Of a stretch of 33,289 nucleotides of DNA, positions 17,002 to 24,719 are shown one piece after another (the first letter of the stretch is position 1; each line of letters starts with the position of its first letter). The DNA lies in assembly GCF_028767025.1 (NCBI RefSeq), contig NZ_JAJQXX010000019.1:1-33289 (forward strand), written 5' to 3'. The position numbers and the translations under genes are program-made. The notes under the pieces were generated by a model. It ran no database searches. It saw only the letters and a list, made by a program, of their open reading frames with translations, and was not told the DNA's origin. This DNA comes from Blautia sp. XA-2221 (GTDB taxonomy: Bacteria > Bacillota > Clostridia > Lachnospirales > Lachnospiraceae).

Positions 17002-17769
17002 CTACTCCTTATCTTCTGCCTTCTGGCTTTCTTCTTTCCACTGTTTTCTCCACTGGCGGATCTGATTCCATTCCCTGTTTGAAAGATCTGCCTTTTTCAA
17101 AAGATCCGGGCGCCATTTGGCAGTACGGTAAATGGACTGTTCTCTCCTCCAGGCCTCTACATTTGCATGGTGTCCGGAAAGAAGAACAGGAGGCACTTTT
17201 TTCTCATGCCAGGTTTCCGGTCTGCTGTACTGGGGATATTCCAGAAGATTGCCGGAAAAGGATTCTGTCTCTCCGGATTCCTGATTAGTAAGCACACCGG
17301 GAACCATGCGGGAAATGGAATCCATCATGACCATAGCCGGAAGCTCTCCTCCGGTAAGTACATAATCTCCAATCGAAACGTAATCTGTAACAATCTCCTC
17401 AAGAACCCGCTCGTCAATCCCCTCGTAATGACCGCAGAGAAAAACAAGATCCTTTTCTCTGGCAAAATCCTTTGCCATTTCCTGGTTAAAAACCTTTCCC
17501 TGAGGGGTCAGATAAATAACCCTTGGCTGATATCCGATCTTTTTTTCAACCGATTCATAGGCAAGATACACAGGTTCTGCCTGCATCAGCATTCCAGCGC
17601 CGCCTCCATAAGGATAATCGTCAACCTTCTGATGCTTGTTAAAGGCATAATCCCGGATATTAATTGCTTCTATATCCAAGAAACCGCCTGCAATGGCCCG
17701 GCCGATAATACTGGTATTCATCCCGTCCCGGATCATATCCGGAAAAAGTGTCAGTACATGAAAATTCAT
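17002..17769 (-). CDS. trmD: tRNA (guanine-N1)-methyltransferase TrmD
   Basis: SPOUT-class enzyme that methylates G37 of tRNAs with G at position 36, preventing +1 frameshifting. From [12 protein letters not shown] it has 255 residues, the standard length. The knot region carries [24 protein letters not shown] and [12 protein letters not shown]; the C-terminal domain has [19 protein letters not shown]. The start codon overlaps the rimM stop by one base (TAATG) and uses AAAGGG within rimM. An upstream in-frame Met at 17835 lies inside rimM and is not used. Confidence 0.97.
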   Translation of the reverse strand: MNFHVLTLFPDMIRDGMNTSIIGRAIAGGFLDIEAINIRDYAFNKHQKVDDYPYGGGAGMLMQAEPVYLAYESVEKKIGYQPRVIYLTPQGKVFNQEMAKDFAREKDLVFLCGHYEGIDERVLEEIVTDYVSIGDYVLTGGELPAMVMMDSISRMVPGVLTNQESGETESFSGNLLEYPQYSRPETWHEKKVPPVLLSGHHANVEAWRREQSIYRTAKWRPDLLKKADLSNREWNQIRQWRKQWKEESQKAEDKE

Positions 17770-18275
17770 TATATCAGCCCTTTCATCAAATGTATGGTCA
17801 TAACATTCTTCTCCAGATCCACATCCAGAATACATTCCCTGATAGCCGGGAGAAGAACCTCTCCATGTTCTGCAGAGTCAATAATGTAAACATCATTGGC
17901 GCCTGTTTCCATAACATCCTTTAATGTACCGAATTCTCTTCCGTCCTCCAGAATAACTGACATTCCCAGAAGATCCGCAATATAATATTCATCCTCTTCC
18001 AGTTCCTGTCCCTCTTCCCGTGGAATCCAGAGATCACGGCCTTTATATTTTTCAATGTCGTTAATGTTATCGACACCATTAAATTTCAGAATTACAAGAT
18101 TTTTAAAAAACTTTACATTTTTAATCTCAAGCTTTCGAAGCTCTTTTCCGGTATCCAGAAGCACATAGTCAAGCTCCAGGAAACGTTCCGGCCCGTCTGT
18201 GGTGGGGTATACCTTTACCTCGCCTCTGACACCATGAGTAGTGGTGATCACACCAACCTTCAGTAAATCTTCCAT
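17769..18275 (-). CDS. rimM: 16S rRNA processing protein RimM
   Basis: 30S assembly factor that binds ribosomal protein uS19 and helps mature the 16S 3' domain. The 168 residues show the N-terminal RimM barrel (LKVGVITTTHGVRGEVKVYP) and a C-terminal PRC barrel (EYYIADLLGMSVILEDGREFGTL-type segment). CAGGGAG lies 7 bases before the ATG. It is translationally overlapped with trmD and separated from khpA by 81 bases that contain a hairpin. Confidence 0.95.
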   Translation of the reverse strand: MEDLLKVGVITTTHGVRGEVKVYPTTDGPERFLELDYVLLDTGKELRKLEIKNVKFFKNLVILKFNGVDNINDIEKYKGRDLWIPREEGQELEEDEYYIADLLGMSVILEDGREFGTLKDVMETGANDVYIIDSAEHGEVLLPAIRECILDVDLEKNVMTIHLMKGLI

Positions 18276-18300
18276 AAATAAAACTCCCTGTAGTTAAAGA

Positions 18301-18324
18301 AGGAGCTATGTTTCCACAGCTCCT
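18301..18324 (-). terminator. Weak hairpin between khpA and rimM
   Basis: AGGAGCT (18301-18307) pairs with AGCTCCT (18318-18324) around a 10-base loop; on the minus strand TTCTTT follows. It probably acts as a partial terminator or mRNA-stability element inside the operon. Confidence 0.5.
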
Positions 18325-18356
18325 GTTTCTCACTTATGATATTGCGAAAGCCCTGT

Positions 18357-18587
18357 TTACTGCAGGATATCCACAATCACTTTTTTGCTGCTCTTTGAAG
18401 AAGCGGCTTTTACTACGGTACGGATCGCCTTGGCAATACGTCCCTGTCTTCCGATGACCTTGCCCATGTCAGCCGGTCCCACCTTCAGTTCAATAATAAC
18501 TGCATCTTCCTTTTCATTTTCGGTGACAACCACCTCATCCGGATGATCTACAAGAGATTTTGCAATTACTTCTACCAGTTTTTTCAT
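18357..18587 (-). CDS. khpA: KH-domain RNA-binding protein KhpA
   Basis: 76-residue single KH-domain protein (YlqC family) that in Gram-positive bacteria pairs with KhpB/EloR and binds many RNAs, affecting cell elongation. The GxxG loop is in KVIGRQGRIAKAIRT (about 41-55). Length and position between rpsP and rimM are typical. GGGAGGT precedes the ATG. Confidence 0.95.
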   Translation of the reverse strand: MKKLVEVIAKSLVDHPDEVVVTENEKEDAVIIELKVGPADMGKVIGRQGRIAKAIRTVVKAASSKSSKKVIVDILQ

Positions 18588-18632
18588 TACATACCTCCCT
18601 GCACTGCATTCTACAGGACTTCTACAGTAATA

Positions 18633-18657
18633 GGAAAAAATACCTTCTCCGGTATTT
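18633..18657 (-). terminator. Intraoperonic terminator after rpsP
   Basis: AAATACC (18638-18644) pairs with GGTATTT (18651-18657) around a 6-base loop. On the minus strand the 3' arm continues into further T residues. It lies directly after the rpsP stop and may reduce transcription into khpA-rimM-trmD relative to rpsP. Confidence 0.6.
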
Positions 18658-18658
18658 C

Positions 18659-18904
18659 TTATTTCTCAATTCCGGCTGCTTTCAGGATCTTAGCAACAAC
18701 TTCTGTAGGCTGAGCACCTGCTGCAAGCCATTTCTTAGCAGCTTCCTCATCTACTTTGTATGCGCTTGGCTCAAGGTTCGGATCATAAGTACCGATCTCT
18801 GCGATGCATTTTCCATCACGTTTGCAACGGGAATCTGCAACTACGATTCTATAAAAAGGTGCCTTTTTCTGTCCCATTCTTCTTAATCTGATTTTTACTG
18901 CCAT
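18659..18904 (-). CDS. rpsP: 30S ribosomal protein S16 (bS16)
   Basis: 81 residues beginning [20 protein letters not shown], the hallmark S16 N-terminus, then [12 protein letters not shown] and IGTYDPN. It binds 16S rRNA early in 30S assembly. GGAGG lies 9 bases before the ATG. It is 46 bases after ffh and is followed by a terminator-like hairpin. Confidence 0.98.
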   Translation of the reverse strand: MAVKIRLRRMGQKKAPFYRIVVADSRCKRDGKCIAEIGTYDPNLEPSAYKVDEEAAKKWLAAGAQPTEVVAKILKAAGIEK

Positions 18905-18950
18905 TTTTGTTTTCCTCCATTTATCTCTTTTCTTTTTTTGTTAATTTATA

Positions 18951-20297
18951 TTAAAAGGGAAGCTTAAAGCCGCCTCTTTTACCCATTTTTCCGCCCATCA
19001 TTCCGGGCATCTGTTTCATCATTTTCTTGCTTTGCTCAAACTGTTTTACAAGACGGTTGACTTCCGCTATATCCACCCCTGCGCCTCTGGCAATACGGTT
19101 TTTGCGGGATACGTTCAGAATTCCCGGATTCGTCCGCTCCTGAGGTGTCATGGAAAGAATGATCGACTTAGTGCGTTCCAGAGCGCTTTCATCTACCATA
19201 CCTTCAATATCCTTCATCTTGCTGCCCACTCCCGGAAGCATATTCAGGATACTGCCGATTCCTCCCATTTTTTTCATCTGTTCCATACTGGTGAGATAAT
19301 CATTAAAGTCAAAGTCCATTTTTTTGAGCTTCTTCTGCATCTCCGCAGCCTGTTCCTGATCAATGGCAGCCTCTGCCTTTTCGATCAGGCTCATAACATC
19401 ACCCATTCCAAGGATTCTGGAAGCCATTCGTTCCGGATAAAACTGTTCCAGATCAGAAAGCTTTTCGCCCATACCTACATAGAGAATCGGCTTTCCTGTT
19501 ACTGCTTTAATGGAAAGTGCAGCACCACCTCTGGTGTCACCGTCCATCTTGGTAAGGATTACTCCGTCAATCCCCACTTTATCTGTAAAGGTCTTTGCCA
19601 CATTTACAGCATCCTGACCGGTCATCGCATCTACGATCAGAAGAGTGGCATCTACCTGTACATTCGCCTTGATATCAGCAAGCTCCTGCATCATGTCCTC
19701 ATCCACATGAAGACGTCCTGCAGTATCCAGAAGCACAACATTCTGCTGATTTGCTTTTGCATGCTCCACAGCTGCCTTTGCAATATTCACCGGGTTCTGT
19801 TTATCTCCCATGGAAAATACTTCCACGCCCTGTTTTTCACCATTGACCTGAAGCTGAGTGATCGCAGCCGGTCTGTAAACATCACAGGCAACCAAAAGAG
19901 GACGCTTACCCTTGGATTTCAGCTTGCCCGCAAGCTTGGCAACTGTTGTTGTCTTACCTGCACCCTGAAGACCTGCCATCATAAAAACCGTGATATCATT
20001 TCCCGGTTTGACAGGCAGCTCTGTTGTTTCGCTTCCCATCAGGTTCACAAGCTCTTCATTTACAATCTTAATAACCATCTGTCCGGGATTCAGTCCGTTC
20101 ATTACGTCCTGTCCCACGGCACGCTCCTGAACAGCCTTGGTGAACTGCTTTACAACCCGAAAGTTTACATCAGCCTCCAGAAGAGCCATTTTGACTTCTT
20201 TCAGAGCAATCTTTACATCTTCCTCTGTAAGACGTCCTTTTCCTCTAAGCTTTTTAAATACATTTTGTAATTTTTCTGTCAAGCTCTCAAACGCCAT
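18951..20297 (-). CDS. ffh: Signal recognition particle protein Ffh
   Basis: SRP54 GTPase that binds signal sequences and 4.5S/SRP RNA and delivers nascent membrane proteins to FtsY. The 448 residues show the N domain, P-loop GLQGAGKTT (109-117), the DTAGR and TKMDGDTRGGAA motifs, and a methionine-rich M domain ending in KKMMKQMPGMMGGKMGKR. It starts 3 bases after ylxM with GAGGAG overlapping the ylxM stop. Confidence 0.98.
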   Translation of the reverse strand: MAFESLTEKLQNVFKKLRGKGRLTEEDVKIALKEVKMALLEADVNFRVVKQFTKAVQERAVGQDVMNGLNPGQMVIKIVNEELVNLMGSETTELPVKPGNDITVFMMAGLQGAGKTTTVAKLAGKLKSKGKRPLLVACDVYRPAAITQLQVNGEKQGVEVFSMGDKQNPVNIAKAAVEHAKANQQNVVLLDTAGRLHVDEDMMQELADIKANVQVDATLLIVDAMTGQDAVNVAKTFTDKVGIDGVILTKMDGDTRGGAALSIKAVTGKPILYVGMGEKLSDLEQFYPERMASRILGMGDVMSLIEKAEAAIDQEQAAEMQKKLKKMDFDFNDYLTSMEQMKKMGGIGSILNMLPGVGSKMKDIEGMVDESALERTKSIILSMTPQERTNPGILNVSRKNRIARGAGVDIAEVNRLVKQFEQSKKMMKQMPGMMGGKMGKRGGFKLPF

Positions 20298-20300
20298 GCT

Positions 20301-20624
20301 TTATAACTCCTCTAATATCTCTTTGGAAATTTCTGTAATCTCCCGGTCATGATACTTCTCTGCAATCTGGCTGATTCTCTGAACCTGCTTCTTAATACAG
20401 AGAAATTTTTCTACCAGATGCAGTTTCTTTTCGTATTCTTCCAGAGTATGATTGCAGCGCCGGATCATGTCGTGAACGCCCTGTCGGCTGATTCCAAGAT
20501 CTTCCGCCACTTCACTGAGGGAAAAGTCTTCCAGTACCACGCTTTCATACACCTGCTGCTGGCGTTCCGTAAGAAGCTCCCCGTAAAAATCATATAATAA
20601 TGTCTGCTCTACAAATTTCTCCAT
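20301..20624 (-). CDS. ylxM: SRP-associated helix-turn-helix protein YlxM
   Basis: 107 residues from MEKFVEQTLLYDFYGELL, preceded by AAGGTGAT. The body is a sigma-70 region 4-like helix-turn-helix (LTERQQQVYE, then SLSEVAEDLGISRQGVHD). YlxM interacts with the SRP in streptococci, and its gene regularly precedes ffh. The longer upstream reading frame (to 20753) is not coding, because it runs through the promoter at 20643-20671. Confidence 0.93.
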   Translation of the reverse strand: MEKFVEQTLLYDFYGELLTERQQQVYESVVLEDFSLSEVAEDLGISRQGVHDMIRRCNHTLEEYEKKLHLVEKFLCIKKQVQRISQIAEKYHDREITEISKEILEEL

Positions 20625-20642
20625 CTGATAATCACCTTGTGT

Positions 20643-20671
20643 ATCATAACCGATTACAGCTCTGGTGTCAA
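20643..20671 (-). promoter_or_regulatory. Near-consensus promoter of the ylxM-ffh operon
   Basis: Minus-strand -35 TTGACA (20666-20671), exactly 17 bases, then -10 TATGAT (20643-20648). It gives a short leader before ylxM. A perfect inverted repeat TGTCAAG-8-CTTGACA (20666-20687) covers the -35 box. Confidence 0.85.
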
Positions 20672-20694
20672 GTATTTTTTCTTGACAAATATTT

Positions 20695-21312
20695 TTATGT
20701 CCAGTCCCCGGGGTGTTCGGCATCATAATCAAAAACAAAACGTTCATATGCATTGATCACATGAGTATCCTGGTATTTGTCATATCGTTTATGCTTTCTT
20801 CCATAAGACATATGCACATGACCGTGGAGAAAATATTTAGGACGGTACTTTTCCATCAGCTTCAAAAATGCCTTAAATCCCTGATGAGGCAGATCTCTTC
20901 CGTCATTCAGCTGATATGCCGGAGCATGCGTGACCAGAATATCAAACCCTCTCCTCCATAAAAGTTTGGGAAACAGTTTAAAAATCCTTCTTCTCATTTC
21001 CCGTTCTGTAAACTGATAAACTCCTGGTTTATACCGCATGGAACCTCCAAGCCCCAGAATCCTCACTCCCTCATGAACATAAATCTGATCGTCAATACAG
21101 ATGCAGCCGTCCGGAGGAATCTGTTTATATTTGTCATCATGATTCCCATGCACATAGAGAACCGGCGCAGAAGTAAAGGTTGCAAGAAAAGACAGATATC
21201 GTGGATCCAGATCCCCGCATGAGATAATAAGATCAATCCCCTCCAGTTTACTTTTCTCAAAAAAATCCCACAGGTATTTTGATTCTTCATCTGCAATTGC
21301 AAGTATTTTCAT
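20695..21312 (-). CDS. Calcineurin-like metallophosphoesterase
   Basis: 205 residues from MKILAIADEE, with GGAGAAGGGA upstream. Metal-binding motifs of the binuclear phosphoesterases are present: CGDLDPRY (32-39), HGNHDD (55-60), THAP (128-131) and HGHVH (163-167). The usual first motif DxH is replaced by AIADEE, an unusual feature that also occurs in some relatives. No signal peptide, so it is cytosolic. Substrate unknown. It begins 1 base after the stop of the ParB-like/BMP fusion gene, so the two are almost surely co-expressed and may share a pathway. Confidence 0.88.
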   Translation of the reverse strand: MKILAIADEESKYLWDFFEKSKLEGIDLIISCGDLDPRYLSFLATFTSAPVLYVHGNHDDKYKQIPPDGCICIDDQIYVHEGVRILGLGGSMRYKPGVYQFTEREMRRRIFKLFPKLLWRRGFDILVTHAPAYQLNDGRDLPHQGFKAFLKLMEKYRPKYFLHGHVHMSYGRKHKRYDKYQDTHVINAYERFVFDYDAEHPGDWT

Positions 21313-21313
21313 A

Positions 21314-23224
21314 TTACTGTCCCTTCTCCACACCCTGCTGCAATGTAACAGGTTTTGCCTGCTCCGTAAGCTGCCAGCTTTTCGGAATGGAACCAATCAC
21401 ATTATCAGCAAGCCAGTTCATGGTAATGATCTCTTCCGGAGACAGACTTCCCTGAGGATCATCCCGGATCACACCATTCTGCGAATAAAGCACACCGGAA
21501 AACGGATTAAATTCTCCACGGCTGATGGTTTCTTTCAAAAGCTCCACAAGATGTTGAGTTCCTATTGGAAGTGTGTGTGAGCAGATTACATCCACAACAT
21601 TGGAGGACATTCCCCACCAGTAATTAATGGCTTTCTTCTCTGAGCTGCTGTCATCATATTTCCAGGTTCCGTTCATAACAGTGCGGATCAGCTCTTCATA
21701 AAATTTACCCCAGTGCCATAAAGGCATTGCCAGATTGTGGGGCATTCCGTTTTCCATACGATACAGCCCAAAATATCTGGATGCGTCTTCCGGAATTACC
21801 ATATCCCGTCCGGATACCACAGAAACATCCTTGTCTCTGATTCTCTCCATTACCTGACCAAGATCGTCGTCTTTTAAAGTAGACCACTCCAGATAAACTT
21901 TCGCCCTTGGATTTACCATGGCTGCCCCAAGAGCAAACGCATTGATATTTGCAATCGTTCCGAAAATAGGATAATCTGCAATGTATGCAAGCTTTCCGTT
22001 TTCAGACATTGCCCCTGCAATCGCGCCCATCAAGAATTTTGCCTCATGCATTCTTGCATAATAGGTCCGGATATACCGATGCGAAGTATTCAGCGAACAG
22101 TTCAGTATTCTGATATCAGGATTTGCAATTGCTGCCTTAACACTGGCCTGAACAAAAGCAGGCGTTGTAGTAAAGATCATATTACAGCCTTTGGCAATTG
22201 CATCTGTAATTGCTTTTTCCGCAAGTTCCGGAACAATATTTTCATAGCATATGGTAGTAACCTCATCGGGAAACGTCTGTTCCAGATGAAGGCGTCCCAG
22301 CTCGTGTGCATAGGTCCATGCAGAGGAGCCTGGCGTTTTCGCGTAAATAAAAGCAATTTTCAGCTTGGTAGAACCTGTAAGAAGCCTGCTGAGCAAAGGC
22401 TTCTTTTCCCTGTTTGGGTCCATTTTCAGCTCAATCTCATTGTCATGTTCCAGAAGCTTAAATTCCTCCCAACTCTTATTAACAAGCTTTTTCAGTTCCG
22501 CAACTGTTTTCCGGCATACTGCCTGATAACCGTAAACAGTAAGAAAAGCAAGAAACGCATCTCCGGCTGTGATCGAAAGCTTTTTCCCTCCTGCTGCCTC
22601 AAATTCTAAAGCAAACCTGGAATAAATAGAGCTGAAGTTCAGTTTATCATCGTCATCCCAGACTTCTTTCGGCCCTTTTCCGATAAGATTTTGCAGTCTG
22701 GCAAAACTTCCTTCCTTTGTGAACCATATGTAATTTACTTTGGAAAGCTCATAAAAATCCACAAATTCATAATAAATTTTATTTTCCTTTTCTTCTGTTT
22801 TCGGCGGAAGGATACGGGTGACAACCCCCGGTACAGAAACTGCATCATAATATTTCAGAACACTGACTCTTTTATTTCCTTCTTCCACATAAAATTTATT
22901 CATATACTCATAAGCTTTGATCGGATCGCGGATCCCTTCATTTACATGGCTCTCCCCAAGGACTGCCCACTTATAGGCAAATTCCGTATTTTCGCGCAGA
23001 ATCGGCATAAAATTCCCTGCAAACGCATTACTTCTGGATTCTGTTTTTGTTCCCACGATCTGCTCCATAGGAATCTGGACCAACCCCAGCGAAACCTCTG
23101 AACAGGATCCCCGGGCAGGCAGAATATCGTCCAGAGCCTCCAGTGTAGGTTTTTCTCCCTTCATCATTCTGGCCTGATAATCTTTTTTCCCAAGCTTATA
23201 TGCCTTGTTATACTCTTCCAGCAT
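21314..23224 (-). CDS. ParB-like domain fused to a cytosolic BMP/PnrA-type ligand-binding domain
   Basis: 636 residues with no signal peptide, lipobox or membrane segment. Residues about 48-138 (IPMEQIV..., then FYVEEGNKRVSVLKYYDAVSVPGV) resemble the ParB N-terminal/sulfiredoxin fold, where the GxxR-type motif binds nucleotide. A charged middle part follows (140-285). From about 286 (LKIAFIYAKTPGSSAWTYAHE) to about 600 it matches the basic membrane lipoprotein (BMP/PnrA) family, whose secreted members bind nucleosides for ABC uptake. Here the domain is intracellular, so a sensor role is more likely than transport. It is usually annotated as an ABC substrate-binding protein. GGAGGA precedes the ATG; a phosphoesterase gene follows by 1 base. 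Confidence 0.85.
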   Translation of the reverse strand: MLEEYNKAYKLGKKDYQARMMKGEKPTLEALDDILPARGSCSEVSLGLVQIPMEQIVGTKTESRSNAFAGNFMPILRENTEFAYKWAVLGESHVNEGIRDPIKAYEYMNKFYVEEGNKRVSVLKYYDAVSVPGVVTRILPPKTEEKENKIYYEFVDFYELSKVNYIWFTKEGSFARLQNLIGKGPKEVWDDDDKLNFSSIYSRFALEFEAAGGKKLSITAGDAFLAFLTVYGYQAVCRKTVAELKKLVNKSWEEFKLLEHDNEIELKMDPNREKKPLLSRLLTGSTKLKIAFIYAKTPGSSAWTYAHELGRLHLEQTFPDEVTTICYENIVPELAEKAITDAIAKGCNMIFTTTPAFVQASVKAAIANPDIRILNCSLNTSHRYIRTYYARMHEAKFLMGAIAGAMSENGKLAYIADYPIFGTIANINAFALGAAMVNPRAKVYLEWSTLKDDDLGQVMERIRDKDVSVVSGRDMVIPEDASRYFGLYRMENGMPHNLAMPLWHWGKFYEELIRTVMNGTWKYDDSSSEKKAINYWWGMSSNVVDVICSHTLPIGTQHLVELLKETISRGEFNPFSGVLYSQNGVIRDDPQGSLSPEEIITMNWLADNVIGSIPKSWQLTEQAKPVTLQQGVEKGQ

Positions 23225-23278
23225 TTATATATTCCTCCAATACTTTCATATAGTTATTTTTCTGCATTCTTTCTTATA

Positions 23279-23307
23279 AATATACCCCAGCCCTCTCCCT
23301 GGCGCAA
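23279..23307 (-). promoter_or_regulatory. Candidate promoter for the ParB-like/BMP gene
   Basis: Minus-strand TTGCGC (23302-23307), a 17-base spacer, and TATATT (23279-23284), about 55 bases before the ATG. The -10 is good, the -35 only partial. Confidence 0.5.
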
Positions 23308-23420
23308 GCGTAAAAATACCAGAAAAACCGGCCTGTCTCAGTCAGTATGACGGATTTTTCCTTGCTTTTTCTTTCCTTTATACCAGTATCCTTTTCTCTT
23401 GTTTTTACCTCAATATATTC

Positions 23421-23449
23421 TTGCCATTTCTATATAGATAGAGTATTCT
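23421..23449 (+). promoter_or_regulatory. Promoter of the DUF362 gene
   Basis: TTGCCA (23421-23426), 17 bases, TATTCT (23444-23449), then a 22-base leader to AAGGAGG (23471-23477) and the ATG at 23485. Confidence 0.7.
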
Positions 23450-23484
23450 TTACATAAAGAAAATTTATTTAAGGAGGATATTTT

Positions 23485-24594
23485 ATGGAAAAATCAAAAG
23501 TATACTATACCAGCATGAGAACCGGATTTGACAATGGACTTCTGAATAAACTGAAACGCCTGATCAAAAAAGCAGGTATCGGAAACATTGATTTTGACGG
23601 AAAATATACCGCCATTAAGATGCATTTTGGAGAGCCTGGTAATCTGGCATTTCTTCGCCCCAATTATGCAAAAGTGGTTGCAGATACTGTAAAAGAACTT
23701 GGTGGAAAGCCATTCCTCACAGACTGCAACACTCTTTATGTGGGTGGGCGCAAAAATGCACTGGATCATATAGAAAGCGCTTATGTCAATGGATTTTCAC
23801 CACTTTCTACCGGCTGCCATATTATCATCGGCGACGGACTTAAGGGAACAGATGAAGTATATGTACCAGTAGAAGGTGGAGAATATGTAAAAGAAGCCAA
23901 AATCGGACGCGCAGTTATGGATGCGGATGTATTTATTTCTCTGGCTCATTTTAAGGGACACGAATGTACAGGCTTTGGCGGAGCACTGAAAAATATCGGA
24001 ATGGGCTGCGGCTCCCGCGCCGGAAAAATGGAAATGCACAGCGCCGGAAAACCTCATGTGGAAAAAGATCTGTGTATCGGATGCCACCGCTGTGAAAAAA
24101 TCTGTGCTCATGATGCGCCTCAGTTTCAGTATAAAAAAGCTTCTATTGATCACAATAAATGCGTAGGCTGCGGAAGATGTATCGGAGTCTGTCCAAAAGA
24201 TGCCATTGTTGCAGCATCTGACGAATCCAATGATATCCTGAACTGTAAAATCGCAGAATATACAAAAGCTGTTGTTGACGGACGTCCGGCTTTTTATATT
24301 AACCTGGTAATCGACGTATCTCCTTACTGCGACTGTCATGCAGAAAACGACGCAGCCATCGTCCCGGATGTTGGATTTTTTGCCTCCTTTGACCCGGTGG
24401 CTCTTGACACTGCCTGCGCAGATGCGGTAAACGCCCAGCCGGTGATCTCTAACACCTGCCTTTCTGAAGCAGATCACGAAGGACACGACCACTTCGGAGC
24501 CATGTTCCCCACTACAGACTGGAGAATCTGCATTGATCACGCAAAAAAACTTGGTCTTGGCACAGATGAATATGAGCTGGTAGTCATAAAATAA
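23485..24594 (+). CDS. DUF362 protein with a 2x[4Fe-4S] ferredoxin domain
   Basis: 369 residues. The DUF362 part occupies both ends (for example KMHFGEPGNLAFLRPNY near 45-61 and DVFISLAHFKGHECTGFGG around 148-166). A ferredoxin module sits at about 190-240 with cysteines 197/200/203/207 and 226/229/232/236 in CxxCxxCxxxC pattern. DUF362 proteins are common in anaerobes; their reaction is unknown, though electron transfer or maturation roles are proposed. No signal peptide, so it is cytosolic. It has its own promoter and terminator and is transcribed away from its neighbours on both sides, so context says little. Confidence 0.9.
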   Translation: MEKSKVYYTSMRTGFDNGLLNKLKRLIKKAGIGNIDFDGKYTAIKMHFGEPGNLAFLRPNYAKVVADTVKELGGKPFLTDCNTLYVGGRKNALDHIESAYVNGFSPLSTGCHIIIGDGLKGTDEVYVPVEGGEYVKEAKIGRAVMDADVFISLAHFKGHECTGFGGALKNIGMGCGSRAGKMEMHSAGKPHVEKDLCIGCHRCEKICAHDAPQFQYKKASIDHNKCVGCGRCIGVCPKDAIVAASDESNDILNCKIAEYTKAVVDGRPAFYINLVIDVSPYCDCHAENDAAIVPDVGFFASFDPVALDTACADAVNAQPVISNTCLSEADHEGHDHFGAMFPTTDWRICIDHAKKLGLGTDEYELVVIK

Positions 24595-24608
24595 AGGTCA
24601 TACCCATG

Positions 24609-24650
24609 AAAAAAGGACCCTGGATTCTTAGGAACCCCGAGTCCTTTTTT
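24609..24650. terminator. Bidirectional terminator between the DUF362 gene and the P-type ATPase
   Basis: AAAAAAGGAC (24609-24618) pairs with GTCCTTTTTT (24641-24650). The symmetrical A/T arms give a U-run on either strand. It serves the convergent DUF362 gene and the ATPase gene. Confidence 0.8.
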
Positions 24651-24719
24651 AGAAACTGTTCTTTTTTACAGATCTTTCTTTACGTCTTTTCTGTTTATTA
24701 CATTCTCTGCTGTTACTTT

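Noticed and set aside
19032..20270. Plus-strand ORF of 412 codons
   Set aside because: Antisense to ffh, no start signal, no domain.
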